Below, piece after piece: positions 25,451 through 34,541 of a DNA stretch of 42,287 nt. The notes beneath the pieces were generated by a model, which did no database searches, was not told the DNA's origin, and was given only the letters and a program-made list of their open reading frames with translations. A program made the position numbers and the translations under genes. Source of the DNA: Lachnospiraceae bacterium UBA7179 (GTDB lineage: Bacteria > Bacillota > Clostridia > Lachnospirales > Lachnospiraceae); contig DKVL01000015.1 in assembly GCA_002491195.1 (NCBI GenBank), positions 1 to 42,287 of the forward strand. Direction: 5' to 3'. Numbering within the stretch: position 1 is the first letter of the stretch; every line of letters begins with the position of its first letter.

Positions 25451-26755
25451 ATGGCAGGAGAGAAAAAAGGGTTTTTCAGCCGTTTAAAAGAAGGGTTAAG
25501 TAAAACAAGGGATAATATCGTAGCCGGGATTGATGCCGTGTTTTACGGCGCGTCTGAGATTGACGACGATTTCTATGAGGAGCTCGAGGAGATCCTGATC
25601 ATGGGGGATATCGGTGTCAATGCGACCAATGATATCATTGAGCGTATGAAGGAGGAAGTCAAGAAGCGGCATCTGCGGCATCCGTCGGAATGTAAGGAGC
25701 TTTTGGTTGAGAGTATCAAGGAACAGATGCGTGTCGGGGAGACTGCATATGATTTTGAGAAAGAACAATCCGTGATCTTTGTGATCGGCGTCAACGGCGT
25801 CGGGAAGACTACATCTGTCGGAAAGCTTGCAAGTATTCTGAAAGGACAGGGCAAGAAAGTGCTGATCGCTGCGGCTGACACGTTCCGCGCTGCAGCAGGT
25901 GAGCAGCTTGCGGAGTGGGCGCACCGCGCGGGTGTCGATATGATCGGTGGTGCAGACGGTGCAGATCCGGCTTCAGTGATCTATGACGCTGTCAATGCCG
26001 CAAAGGCAAGAAAAGTGGATGTGCTGATCTGTGATACCGCAGGACGTCTGCACAACAAAAAGAATCTCATGGAAGAGCTCAAGAAGATGAACCGTATCAT
26101 AGACAGGGAATTTCCTGACGCACACAGAGAAAATCTGATCGTGCTCGACGGAACCACAGGGCAGAATGCACTTTCACAGGCAAGAGAGTTCGGGGAAGTG
26201 GCAAACCTTACCGGAGTGATCCTCACCAAGATGGATGGGACGGCAAAAGGCGGTATTGCGGTAGCGATACAGTCGGAGTTGAATGTGCCTGTAAAATATA
26301 TCGGTGTGGGTGAGACAATTGATGATCTGCAGAAGTTCAATGCGGAGGAGTTTGTGAACGCATTGTTTGATGTAAAATCCGAGGATAATACGGATGAAAA
26401 TGATGGAACTGCTGAATCTGCGGTTAATGAAAATGAGGATACTGCTGCAATTCGTTCTGACAGGCAGGATGTTATCACGAATGGTGAATCAGACATTGAC
26501 AGCAGCATTGCAAAGGAAGGAAATGTAGAAAATACGGATTCAGAAAGTCTGGAGAAAGATTATACAGAGACAGATCGTTTGGAGAACAATGATTTTCAGG
26601 AAAAGAATTTGAATGATGATCATTTGAATGAAGACAACTCGAATGAAGATCATTCGAATGAAACTATTTTGAGTGAAAATAATTCAAACGAAGATACTGC
26701 AGCTGGGGACGAAACCGAAAAACCAAAGAAGAAAAAATGGTTTTTCTGGAAATAG
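25451..26755 (+). CDS. ftsY: SRP receptor FtsY with acidic C-terminal tail
   Basis: This 434-aa signal-recognition-particle receptor GTPase has an N domain (1-100) that begins GEKKGFFSRLKEGLSKTRDN, the lipid-binding helix. The G domain has G1 GVNGVGKTT (113-121), the DTFRAAA box, G3 DTAGR, G4 TKMDGTAKGG and the closing GVGE..DDLQ.F. It guides SRP-bound ribosomes to the membrane. Oddly, the NG core ends near residue 306 and is followed by about 125 acidic residues rich in Glu/Asp/Asn/Ser with short LNEDxSNED repeats. The end is strongly basic-aromatic (KPKKKKWFFWK). In E. coli the acidic A domain is N-terminal, so the order here is reversed. Confidence 0.95.
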   Translation: MAGEKKGFFSRLKEGLSKTRDNIVAGIDAVFYGASEIDDDFYEELEEILIMGDIGVNATNDIIERMKEEVKKRHLRHPSECKELLVESIKEQMRVGETAYDFEKEQSVIFVIGVNGVGKTTSVGKLASILKGQGKKVLIAAADTFRAAAGEQLAEWAHRAGVDMIGGADGADPASVIYDAVNAAKARKVDVLICDTAGRLHNKKNLMEELKKMNRIIDREFPDAHRENLIVLDGTTGQNALSQAREFGEVANLTGVILTKMDGTAKGGIAVAIQSELNVPVKYIGVGETIDDLQKFNAEEFVNALFDVKSEDNTDENDGTAESAVNENEDTAAIRSDRQDVITNGESDIDSSIAKEGNVENTDSESLEKDYTETDRLENNDFQEKNLNDDHLNEDNSNEDHSNETILSENNSNEDTAAGDETEKPKKKKWFFWK

Positions 26756-26777
26756 AGATACAGGGAGGAAATATACT

Positions 26778-27998
26778 ATGTCAGATATGCTTACATTGGA
26801 AAAATTTGAGGAAGCATCAGAAATCGTGAAAAAGGTCACATCAGAGACAAAACTGATCTATAGCGAATACCTGAGTGGACAGACAGGAAATAAGGTTTAT
26901 CTAAAACCGGAAAATATGCAGCTTACTGGAGCATATAAGCTCAGAGGAGCATATTATAAGATCAGCACGCTCTCGGATGAGGAGCGCGAAAAGGGACTGA
27001 TCACAGCATCGGCCGGCAATCACGCACAGGGTGTTGCCTACGCTGCCAAAAAGTACGGAGTGAAGGCAGTGATCGTGATGCCCACAACGACACCGCTCAT
27101 GAAAGTCAATCGCACCAAAGGATACGGGGCGGAAGTGAGCTTAAAGGGCGACGTCTATGATGAGGCCTGCGAGTATGCTCTTCAGCTTGCCGAAGAAAAA
27201 GGATACACATTTATCCACCCGTTTGATGACCTGACAGTTGCCACTGGTCAGGGAACGATCGCGATGGAAATCTTTAAGGAGCTTCCGCTGGTGGATATCA
27301 TCCTTGTGCCAATTGGTGGCGGCGGATTGGCAACCGGGGTATCAACGCTTGCAAAACTGTTGAATCCGAAGATCAAGGTGATCGGTGTGGAGCCCGCAGG
27401 AGCGAATTGCATGCAGGAATCACTAAAAGCAGGCGAAGTGGTTACCCTTCCAAGTGTCAATACCATAGCGGATGGCACAGCAGTAAAAACTCCCGGAAAG
27501 AATATTTTCCCATATATTAGAGACAATATAGATGAGATTATCACTGTGCCAGACGAGGAACTTGTCGTTTCCTTTTTGGACATTGTAGAGAATCACAAGA
27601 TGATCGTTGAAAATTCCGGTCTGCTCACAGTGGCGGCGCTGCGTCATCTCGATGTGAAGAATAAGAGGATCGTATCGATCCTGAGCGGTGGAAATATGGA
27701 CATTATCACAATGTCGTCTGTGGTACAGCAGGGATTGATCTTCAGGGACAGAATTTTTACGGTATCTGTTCTGCTGCCTGATAAACCAGGTGAGCTGACA
27801 AAGGTGTCAGAAGTGATCGCAGCGCTCAATGGCAATGTCATCAAACTGGAACACAATCAGTTTGTCTCCATCAACAGAAACGCGGCGGTGGAGCTCCGCA
27901 TTACGCTTGAGACGTTTGGTACAGACCATAAGAATCAGATCATTAAGGCGCTGGAGGACAAAGGCTATCAGCCCAAACAGGTTCGAACAAATATTTGA
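26778..27998 (+). CDS. ilvA: Threonine ammonia-lyase (threonine dehydratase)
   Basis: This 406-aa PLP enzyme deaminates threonine to 2-oxobutanoate, feeding isoleucine synthesis. The PLP lysine lies in the motif GAYKLRGA near residue 50, the phosphate-binding glycine loop is GGGGLATG, and the conserved SAGNHAQGVAYAA is present. A single ACT domain occupies about 325-406 (FTVSVLLPDKPGELTKVSEVIA). This length and one-ACT layout fits the shorter Firmicute type rather than long E. coli IlvA. ATG 26778 has GGAGG 9 nt upstream; the frame extends to 26673 inside ftsY but without support. It could alternatively be the catabolic TdcB type. Confidence 0.93.
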   Translation: MSDMLTLEKFEEASEIVKKVTSETKLIYSEYLSGQTGNKVYLKPENMQLTGAYKLRGAYYKISTLSDEEREKGLITASAGNHAQGVAYAAKKYGVKAVIVMPTTTPLMKVNRTKGYGAEVSLKGDVYDEACEYALQLAEEKGYTFIHPFDDLTVATGQGTIAMEIFKELPLVDIILVPIGGGGLATGVSTLAKLLNPKIKVIGVEPAGANCMQESLKAGEVVTLPSVNTIADGTAVKTPGKNIFPYIRDNIDEIITVPDEELVVSFLDIVENHKMIVENSGLLTVAALRHLDVKNKRIVSILSGGNMDIITMSSVVQQGLIFRDRIFTVSVLLPDKPGELTKVSEVIAALNGNVIKLEHNQFVSINRNAAVELRITLETFGTDHKNQIIKALEDKGYQPKQVRTNI

Positions 27999-28012
27999 TT
28001 TTATGAGGCATT

Positions 28013-28876
28013 ATGGAAAAAGAAGTTGTAAAAAGAGTAAAGCGCTATATCATATTGACGGCAGCGGCAGTAATCTATGCTGCTGCCATCAGCCTGTTTC
28101 TTGATCCGAATAATATTGCACCTGGAGGCGTGACAGGTATTTCTATATTAGTAAACCGGTTTACTGCGATACCAACCGGTACGATCAATCTGCTGATCAA
28201 TATACCGATCGTAGTATTGGGGTTATGGAAATTCGGATGGCGCTTTATCTTTTCGACAATGTACGAACTGGCATTGATCACTGTATTCATCAATGCGTTT
28301 GCATCCCGCGGCGCGGTGACGGATGACCTGCTGATTGCGTCCGTGATCGGCGGGGCATTGATTGGCGTTGCACTTGCGCTTGTGTTTCGGGCTGGAGCAA
28401 CGACAGGCGGCATTGATATTGTTGTTAAGGTGGTTCGCACGAAACGCAGACACATCAAGACGAACATTTTGTTCCTTGTTTTTGACAGCATGGTAATCCT
28501 TGCGTCCTGGATTGTGTTTCGGGATTTGACCGTGGCATTTTACGCAGGAATTGCGGTGGTAACAGACTCGATCGTGATGGATAAGATCCTGTATGGCTCG
28601 GACGAAGCGAAACTGACATATATCATAAGCTCAAAACCAGCGCAGGTAAAGCAGCGTATTTTTGACGAGCTTGACATTACAGCGACAATTATCACAGCGC
28701 GGGGCGCTTATACCAACGAACCTAAGGAATTGCTGATGGTTGTCACAAGAAAGCAGATGTATCCCAGACTTGAGGAGATTGTCAAGGATGAGGATACGTC
28801 TGCGTTTATGATTGTGTCCTCCGCAAGCGAGATTTTCGGGGAGGGGTATAAGGATATTACGGGGGATAAGGTATAG
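28013..28876 (+). CDS. YitT family membrane protein
   Basis: This 287-aa protein has five or six hydrophobic segments over about 10-190 (YitT_membrane/DUF161; motifs LDPNNIAPGGVTGISIL, INIPIVVLGL, FRAGATTGGIDIVV). A cytosolic DUF2179 domain covers about 205-285 (YIISSKP.QVKQRI...TIITARGAYTNEPKELLMVVTRKQ). Transport substrates of the family are not established. GAGG precedes ATG 28013, 14 nt after ilvA, so it is probably co-transcribed. It is the last gene before the composition shift to the surface locus. Confidence 0.93.
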   Translation: MEKEVVKRVKRYIILTAAAVIYAAAISLFLDPNNIAPGGVTGISILVNRFTAIPTGTINLLINIPIVVLGLWKFGWRFIFSTMYELALITVFINAFASRGAVTDDLLIASVIGGALIGVALALVFRAGATTGGIDIVVKVVRTKRRHIKTNILFLVFDSMVILASWIVFRDLTVAFYAGIAVVTDSIVMDKILYGSDEAKLTYIISSKPAQVKQRIFDELDITATIITARGAYTNEPKELLMVVTRKQMYPRLEEIVKDEDTSAFMIVSSASEIFGEGYKDITGDKV

Positions 28877-29006
28877 TAATGGAAATATTGGGGTTATCAC
28901 ATCAATAGACAAATAATACAATAGTAAAATCCAATCCGATAAGGTCAGCCCAATTGCCTGTACTGAGTCCTTGAATTTGAAGTAGCAATGGTGAGGTTTA
29001 AGTGCA

Positions 29007-29038
29007 AAGCCGTATGTGTTAAGAGTGCGTGTGCGGTT
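29007..29038 (+). mobile_element. Possible group II intron domain-V remnant
   Basis: AAGCCGTATGTGTTAAGAGT followed by GCGTGTGCGGTT can fold as a 7-bp lower stem, a 2-nt bulge on the 3' side, a 5-bp upper stem (mostly G-T pairs) and a short loop. This is the layout of group II intron domain V, and the flanking GGTTTAAGTGCA.. resembles the approach to that domain. No reverse-transcriptase ORF remains; 28877-29104 is otherwise non-coding. The loop is not a proper GNRA tetraloop and the upper stem is weak, so this is a remnant at best. Confidence 0.3.
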
Positions 29039-29104
29039 GGGCATAGGAGTACGGGGAATAATTTGCATACCTGCTATAGAGAAAGAATTATGGAGGTTTT
29101 TATT

Positions 29105-30058
29105 ATGGGAGAGAAAATATCTAAGGATCGTGAAAAATGGGTGGATGTGGTACGCGGTTTTGCGATATATCTTGTTGTTTTGGGGCATAGCATACAATAT
29201 GCAACACCACATGATTATAACTTTCGGGCCAATATAGTGTTTCGATGGATTTATGGATTTCATATGCCATTGTTTATGATAGTTAGTGGTTATTTGTTCT
29301 GGTATACTATAAACAGATATGATTTGTTACATGGGGTTATTGCTAAAATTAAGGGAATTATGATCCCTTGTGCATCATGGGGATTTGTTACATATGCATG
29401 TGATATTCTGATGACGGGGTATGAACCTGTAAGTGTAATAGAGTATTTGCGATATACAGCGTCTTCCAACTGGTTTTTATGGGCAATTTTCTATTGCTCT
29501 CTATATGGATTTGTTACAAAATATGTATTTCGCAATAGTATTTTAGGGTATGTTGTTATAATAGCAATTAATTTCATTATTCCGGAAATAGGAAATTATG
29601 CAGGAACAAAAAGAATGCTTCCTTCTTTTATAATCGGAATGTTGGTAAATAGATATCAAATTTTAAAGAACATTAAAGATAATAAAAAAATGGTAATTGT
29701 ATCGATCATAACATTGAACATATTATATTTAATTACGATCAAATTCAATTGTATAGAATTGATTACGGGAACAATAGGAAGTGCGGCTGTCATACTTGCT
29801 TTTTTCAATTTGTGCAGGCATTTTGGGTTCAAAATTTTATGTATGCTGGGAAAGGCATCAATTTGTATTTATTTGTTTACAGGGATTGTATTTTATTTTT
29901 GGATAAAGGAGTATTGTCAAATATCAGATACATATAGATATCGGGTTAAAATACTATACGTATTTTTGCTGTCAGTAGGATTGACAATGTTAGCATTTGT
30001 GGTAAGTCAGATTTTCCAGAAAAGTACAATAACTAGTCGGTTATTTTTGGGAAAATAA
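29105..30058 (+). CDS. Acyltransferase family 3 membrane protein
   Basis: This 317-aa polytopic protein begins with the acyltransferase-3 signature DVVRGFAIYLVVLGHSIQ (catalytic His in the first helix). About nine or ten hydrophobic segments follow. Such enzymes (OafA/WecH-like) put O-acetyl or related groups on surface glycans, peptidoglycan or teichoic acids. ATG 29105 is chosen because GGAGG lies 8 nt upstream; the longer frame from 28988 crosses the putative intron remnant and is not supported. The DNA is clearly richer in A/T than the preceding core genes. It is 30 nt upstream of the first sulfatase-like gene and is likely part of the surface-polymer locus. Confidence 0.87.
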   Translation: MGEKISKDREKWVDVVRGFAIYLVVLGHSIQYATPHDYNFRANIVFRWIYGFHMPLFMIVSGYLFWYTINRYDLLHGVIAKIKGIMIPCASWGFVTYACDILMTGYEPVSVIEYLRYTASSNWFLWAIFYCSLYGFVTKYVFRNSILGYVVIIAINFIIPEIGNYAGTKRMLPSFIIGMLVNRYQILKNIKDNKKMVIVSIITLNILYLITIKFNCIELITGTIGSAAVILAFFNLCRHFGFKILCMLGKASICIYLFTGIVFYFWIKEYCQISDTYRYRVKILYVFLLSVGLTMLAFVVSQIFQKSTITSRLFLGK

Positions 30059-30088
30059 GATATTTTCATTTGATGAGGAGATATTGAA

Positions 30089-32224
30089 ATGAATTTTAGA
30101 TATGGGATCATTATATTGTTAATCATATGTAGCGTTCTATCTGCTATAGAATTAAATTTCATAGAAGAAAGGAAAAAATTGTTTTGGAAAATATCATTTT
30201 ACCTCGGTATTTATTTGTTTATTATGTCGTTCACAAAATATTATCTTGGTTATCATAAAGAAAACCTGATTGAAAGCTTTTGGAATGTTCAGCCTATCAC
30301 ATTTGTACACTATGGTATTCCGTTAGCAGTTATAGCAGTTACTGTGCCATTTCTGTTAAAAATACTGTTTAAGGAGAAAACGGATAAAGTTATCCGCTAT
30401 TTTGATTCTGCGTTATTTTTTACCTTGTCCTTTACATTTTTCTTTGTCAGGAAGATTAATAACAAAACATACAGTATAGCGTTTTTAATGGCAGTTGTGG
30501 TAACTGGTGCCGCAGTGCTGTTTAAATCATACTGGGAGGGAGCGTATACTAGCAGGAAAGATATTAAAAAGAAAGCTTTGGAAGCAGCTCCGGTTTTATT
30601 GTATTATTTGATGACAGTTGTGATTTATACGCCGAATGAACTTTATCTAAACAATGCGGCGGATTTCCCTATGTCATACTGGTACTTTTTTGGAAAGCTA
30701 TTATTGTCAGGTGTTATCGTAGCTGTTTTCCTCATGATCGGGATTCTGCTGTACTTGAATCAAAAACATATGAAATTATACTTAACGTTGTTGTTTGCAT
30801 TTCTGACTGCCGGATATATCCAGGGACTATTTTTGAACGGTAGGATGGGTGTTCTGGATGGGACAGAAAACAATGCATATGATTTGCTGAAAATTTGTAT
30901 CAATCTGACTGTATGGATAGTCATTATTGGCGCAGTGCTCATTTTTTCTTTCAAGAAACAGGATACTGCACAGAAGTTCATGAAAGTGGTAAGTATCTGG
31001 ATTATTTTGATCCAGATCATTTCACTGGGAACAATGCTCGTAACGTCAAAAGATACAACACCAAAGAGCGAACTGGCACTTACGACAGAAGGGATGAATG
31101 TGATTGGAGAAAAAAATAATATCATCGTATTGGTCCTGGATAAATTTGATCGATCTTATATGGATGAAATAACAGAAAAAAGTCCTGACTTTTTTCAGCC
31201 ATTAAATGATTTTACTTTTTATGAAAATGCAGTGAGTGCGTTTTGCCCAACTTATAACAGTATTCCATTTCTACTTTCGGGAACAGAATTAGCGGAGGAC
31301 AGTGATATTGATTATGTACAGTACGCATATGAAAAAGAAAATCTTCTAGAAGACATTCATGATCATGGATATGATATTGGAATATATACCAACAAAAGAT
31401 ATGTTGCAGAAAATATGATGGGTTATATTTCTAATTACGAAGAGGGAGTCAGAAGAGTATGCAGCATGGATAATCTGTTTGCAATGATGACACAGTGTTC
31501 CCGGTACAAAATGGCGCCGTTTGTTGCAAAAGAATATTATGTGTATGATACGAGCGACATTGCGCAGCTGGTCGAAAATGACAGGATCGTCAATATAGAA
31601 AACGATATACCGTTTTACCGCAGATTGATGGAGGAGGGACTACAGGTTTCTCAGAACAATACAGAGGGAACATTTCGTTTTATCCATATGCATGGGGGAC
31701 ATCCGCCCTATACGATGACGGAGGATTTTCAGTATGTTGAATATGATTACAGAAGGGATGACGGTTATGGAAGCAGTGGTATATCACAACGAAAAGGAGC
31801 GATGAAAATAGTATATGAATATATACGGCAGCTGAAAGAACTCGGAAAATATGATGAGTCTCTTCTTATTATTACAACTGACCATGGTTTGACAAGCGCT
31901 CTTAACGATTCAGAGGGAAATATAGTAGAAACATCAATTCCGATTTTATTTGTCAAAGAGCCTTATGAAACACACGAAAACATGGTTATAAGTAATGCGC
32001 CAGTATGTCATAAGGATATGCTTGCGACAATCAGGAAAAAAATTGGAATTGATAATTTGGACAAGACATTGAGCGAAATAAGTTGTGATGAGAATAGAGT
32101 ACGATATATGTATAATTCAACTCCTGACTTGCTTGAAAAGTATGCGATTAATGGTGATGTGGGGCAGATAAATAACTGGGAACTTTTATACAGTATGCAA
32201 AAAAAATTTGATAGTGTTCATTAG
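30089..32224 (+). CDS. Polytopic sulfatase/LtaS-superfamily transferase, copy 1
   Basis: This 711-aa protein has about ten transmembrane segments (residues 5-320) followed by an extracytoplasmic alkaline-phosphatase-superfamily domain (about 343-670). Candidate metal and nucleophile residues are Asp351 and Asp354 (VLDKFD), Thr388 in the PTYNSIPFLLSG motif, the HMHGGHPPY box (533-541) and Asp598-His599 (TTDHG). Relatives include lipoteichoic acid synthase and phosphoethanolamine transferases, which form a phospho-Thr intermediate. It could transfer AEP, phosphoethanolamine or polyol-phosphate groups to the polymer; the substrate is unknown. Its paralogue closes the locus at 40065, and the two share motifs such as HYGI, PNEL and GYxQ in the membrane part. 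The DNA is AT-rich. Confidence 0.85.
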   Translation: MNFRYGIIILLIICSVLSAIELNFIEERKKLFWKISFYLGIYLFIMSFTKYYLGYHKENLIESFWNVQPITFVHYGIPLAVIAVTVPFLLKILFKEKTDKVIRYFDSALFFTLSFTFFFVRKINNKTYSIAFLMAVVVTGAAVLFKSYWEGAYTSRKDIKKKALEAAPVLLYYLMTVVIYTPNELYLNNAADFPMSYWYFFGKLLLSGVIVAVFLMIGILLYLNQKHMKLYLTLLFAFLTAGYIQGLFLNGRMGVLDGTENNAYDLLKICINLTVWIVIIGAVLIFSFKKQDTAQKFMKVVSIWIILIQIISLGTMLVTSKDTTPKSELALTTEGMNVIGEKNNIIVLVLDKFDRSYMDEITEKSPDFFQPLNDFTFYENAVSAFCPTYNSIPFLLSGTELAEDSDIDYVQYAYEKENLLEDIHDHGYDIGIYTNKRYVAENMMGYISNYEEGVRRVCSMDNLFAMMTQCSRYKMAPFVAKEYYVYDTSDIAQLVENDRIVNIENDIPFYRRLMEEGLQVSQNNTEGTFRFIHMHGGHPPYTMTEDFQYVEYDYRRDDGYGSSGISQRKGAMKIVYEYIRQLKELGKYDESLLIITTDHGLTSALNDSEGNIVETSIPILFVKEPYETHENMVISNAPVCHKDMLATIRKKIGIDNLDKTLSEISCDENRVRYMYNSTPDLLEKYAINGDVGQINNWELLYSMQKKFDSVH

Positions 32225-32251
32225 CAGAGGACCACAATATAAAATGTTCTA

Positions 32252-32280
32252 TTGACTTTTGGAATATTTTGGGCTAAAGT
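32252..32280 (+). promoter_or_regulatory. Candidate internal promoter of the aminoethylphosphonate locus
   Basis: TTGACT (32252-32257), 17 nt, TAAAGT (32275-32280), in the 92-bp gap between the first sulfatase-like gene and the small YIDP gene, 36 nt before its start codon. The -10 box is imperfect. Confidence 0.4.
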
Positions 32281-32316
32281 GGAGTATGTGTAAATAAAAA
32301 TGCGAAAGGACTTAAA

Positions 32317-32577
32317 ATGAGAATGAAAAAGAGCTTTAAATTATTTAAATTTATGTATTTTTTTACTTGTTTCTTTGTGCTGCTGGGCAACACTTCGTTT
32401 GCGTATATTGATCCGTCAGCAGTGACGTATGTCATTCAGGCGGTGGCGGGCGTGGCAATCGCGATTGGTGCAGCATGCACTGTGTACAGGCATAAAATTG
32501 CAAAGTGGTTTCGTGCACAGCAGAAAAAGCGCGCAAAGAAAAAACATCAGACGGAAGAAAATAAGGACAATCAATAG
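32317..32577 (+). CDS. Small YIDP-motif membrane protein, 86 aa
   Basis: This protein has a basic N-terminus and a hydrophobic signal (residues 8-29, ending NTSFA), then AYIDPSAVTYVIQAVAGVAI with a second transmembrane helix (about 35-53). A very basic tail (HKIAKWFRAQQKKRAKKK) follows. The YIDP-then-TM arrangement recurs in tiny proteins next to teichoic-acid and sulfatase-like genes in Clostridia; that is my recollection, and the family has no known function. AAAGGA precedes ATG 32317. The 17-nt gap to the YidC-TagF fusion gene suggests an accessory subunit or assembly factor for it. Confidence 0.8.
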   Translation: MRMKKSFKLFKFMYFFTCFFVLLGNTSFAYIDPSAVTYVIQAVAGVAIAIGAACTVYRHKIAKWFRAQQKKRAKKKHQTEENKDNQ

Positions 32578-32594
32578 GAACGGAGAATATCAGT

Positions 32595-34541
32595 ATGAAT
32601 TATGTGATCGGTCTGATTGGCGATGTCTTAGGATGGCTGATGTATTTTTGTTACAATATTCTGCCCAATTACTTTGTCTCAATCATACTATTTACGTTTG
32701 GCACTAAAATTGTACTTTTGCCTGTGTCATTATGGGTTCAGAAAAATTCAATCAAAATGGTAAAAATGCAGCCGGAGATGAATTTTATCAAGGCGAAGTA
32801 TTATGGAAACGGTGAGAAGATTTCGGAAGAGCAGTATGAGCTCTATAAGAGGGAGCACTATCAGCCGCTTGCGGATCTGATTCCGCTGGCGTTGCAGCTG
32901 ATCCTGCTGATGGGTGTGATCGATGTGATCAACCATCCGGAGGAGCATATTTTCCGTGGAAATCCGGGTGTGCTTGATACAATGCTCGGAAATCTTGATC
33001 TGTCATCTGTCCCCGCAGAGGTTGGAGGAATTGCATATTTGATTCCTCTGGTCGCTGCTTTTTCTGCGTGGTTTATGTGTTTTATACAGAACAGGATCAA
33101 TGTTCTGCAGTCAGAGCAGGGGAAGATCAATCAATTAGGGACTATGATTTTGTCCATCGGGTTGTCCCTTTATCTTGGATTTTTTGTCAAGACAGGAGTT
33201 GGTATTTACTGGACATTCAGTAATCTTTTTTCTGTTTTGCAGTTATATTTTCTTAATCTTATTATGAATCCCAAAAAGTATATTGACTATGAGGCACTTG
33301 AAAAGAGCCGCGAAGAACTGAAAGCAGCCAGCGCTTTTGAGCGGCAGCATAAAAAGAAACTGTTTGAAAAGGATCCTTACCGGAAGAAGGAAAAGGCTGA
33401 TTACAAGCGATTTTTTAAGGATTATGAGATGCAGCTTGTGTTTTACTCGGAGAAGAATGGTTTTTATAAATATTTTCAGAATATCATTGAGACGCTTCTG
33501 GAAAAATCAGACGTGGTGATCAATTATATTACGAGCGATCCGAACGATAAGGTTTTTGAGATGGAAAGCGACCGTTTCAAGCCCTATTATATCGGGGAGA
33601 ATAAGTTGATTGTGCTGATGATGAAGATGGAGGCGGATCTTGTCGTGATGACGACGCCTGACCTGGAAAGTTTTCATATCAAACGCTCATTGGTTCGCAA
33701 AGATAACGAATATATCTATGTGCCGCATGATGTGAACAGTCCGAACCTGACATTCCGCAAAGAGGCGCTTGACCATTTTGATACTGTTTTTTCCTCCGGA
33801 TATCTTTGTACAAAAGAAATCAGAAAGCGTGAGGAATTGTACAAGCTGCCAGAAAAGAAGATTATCGAGTGGGGATCAAGTGTCATTGACAATATGATCC
33901 AGGCGTATGACGCGATGGATCAGAGGAAAAAGGCTGTCAAAGAGATCCTGATCGCGCCGTCATGGCAGAAGGACAATATCTTGTCATCCTGCATTGAGGA
34001 AATACTGGAAAACCTGCAGGGGCACGGCTATCGGATCATTGTGAGGCCGCATCCGCAGTTTGTGCGCCATGAGGAGGAGCGGTTGAATTATCTGCGGGAT
34101 AAATTTCATATGGATGAGCGGGATGATATGGAGCTGCAGACGGATTTTACCTCGAATCGTACAGTCTATGAGGCGGACGTTGTGATCACAGATTGGTCAA
34201 GCATCGCGTTTGAGTATTCCTTTGCAACCTTGAAACCGTCCCTTTTTATCAATACGCCGATGAAGATCATGAACGAAGATTATGAGGAGCTTGGCATTAC
34301 GCCGATTGACATCGAACTGCGCAGCAAAGTGGGAAAAAGCGTAGATATGGATAAAATTGATACACTGCCCCAGGTTGTGGATGAGCTTTTAAACAGCAGC
34401 GAATTTTCAAGAGAATCCCTGGAAAAGATTCGGAATAAGTATATTTATCATATTGGCAGGAGCGGTGAAGTGGGCGCTGATTATATTATGGAGCGGCTTG
34501 CCTATTATAAAAAGAAACATGAAGAAGAGGATGATGACTGA
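32595..34541 (+). CDS. YidC/Oxa1-like insertase fused to TagF-like phosphotransferase
   Basis: This 648-aa protein has two clear parts. Residues 1-225 resemble the 60KD_IMP/YidC-Oxa1 family: TKIVLLPVSLWVQKNS with Lys38 where the hydrophilic-groove Arg sits, KMQPEM.FIKAKY, a charged hairpin, then the hallmark GIYWTFSNLFSVLQ. Residues about 275-630 resemble CDP-alditol (CDP-glycerol/ribitol) phosphotransferases: HDV at 378-380, RPHP (484-487) and DWSSIAFEY (533-541). TagB/TagF enzymes move a phosphoalditol from a CDP donor to a growing teichoic chain at the membrane face. The insertase-like part may anchor or gate the lipid-linked product. Its stop overlaps the AEP transaminase start by 1 nt, which ties it to AEP metabolism. 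CMP-AEP as a donor is a hypothesis. Confidence 0.88.
   Translation: MNYVIGLIGDVLGWLMYFCYNILPNYFVSIILFTFGTKIVLLPVSLWVQKNSIKMVKMQPEMNFIKAKYYGNGEKISEEQYELYKREHYQPLADLIPLALQLILLMGVIDVINHPEEHIFRGNPGVLDTMLGNLDLSSVPAEVGGIAYLIPLVAAFSAWFMCFIQNRINVLQSEQGKINQLGTMILSIGLSLYLGFFVKTGVGIYWTFSNLFSVLQLYFLNLIMNPKKYIDYEALEKSREELKAASAFERQHKKKLFEKDPYRKKEKADYKRFFKDYEMQLVFYSEKNGFYKYFQNIIETLLEKSDVVINYITSDPNDKVFEMESDRFKPYYIGENKLIVLMMKMEADLVVMTTPDLESFHIKRSLVRKDNEYIYVPHDVNSPNLTFRKEALDHFDTVFSSGYLCTKEIRKREELYKLPEKKIIEWGSSVIDNMIQAYDAMDQRKKAVKEILIAPSWQKDNILSSCIEEILENLQGHGYRIIVRPHPQFVRHEEERLNYLRDKFHMDERDDMELQTDFTSNRTVYEADVVITDWSSIAFEYSFATLKPSLFINTPMKIMNEDYEELGITPIDIELRSKVGKSVDMDKIDTLPQVVDELLNSSEFSRESLEKIRNKYIYHIGRSGEVGADYIMERLAYYKKKHEEEDDD

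Noticed and set aside
30089..32224. Annotation of the two 711-713 aa proteins as true sulfatases
   Set aside because: The formylglycine motif CxPxR is absent and a Thr occupies the nucleophile position; the polytopic N-terminus fits LtaS/phosphoethanolamine-transferase-like enzymes.
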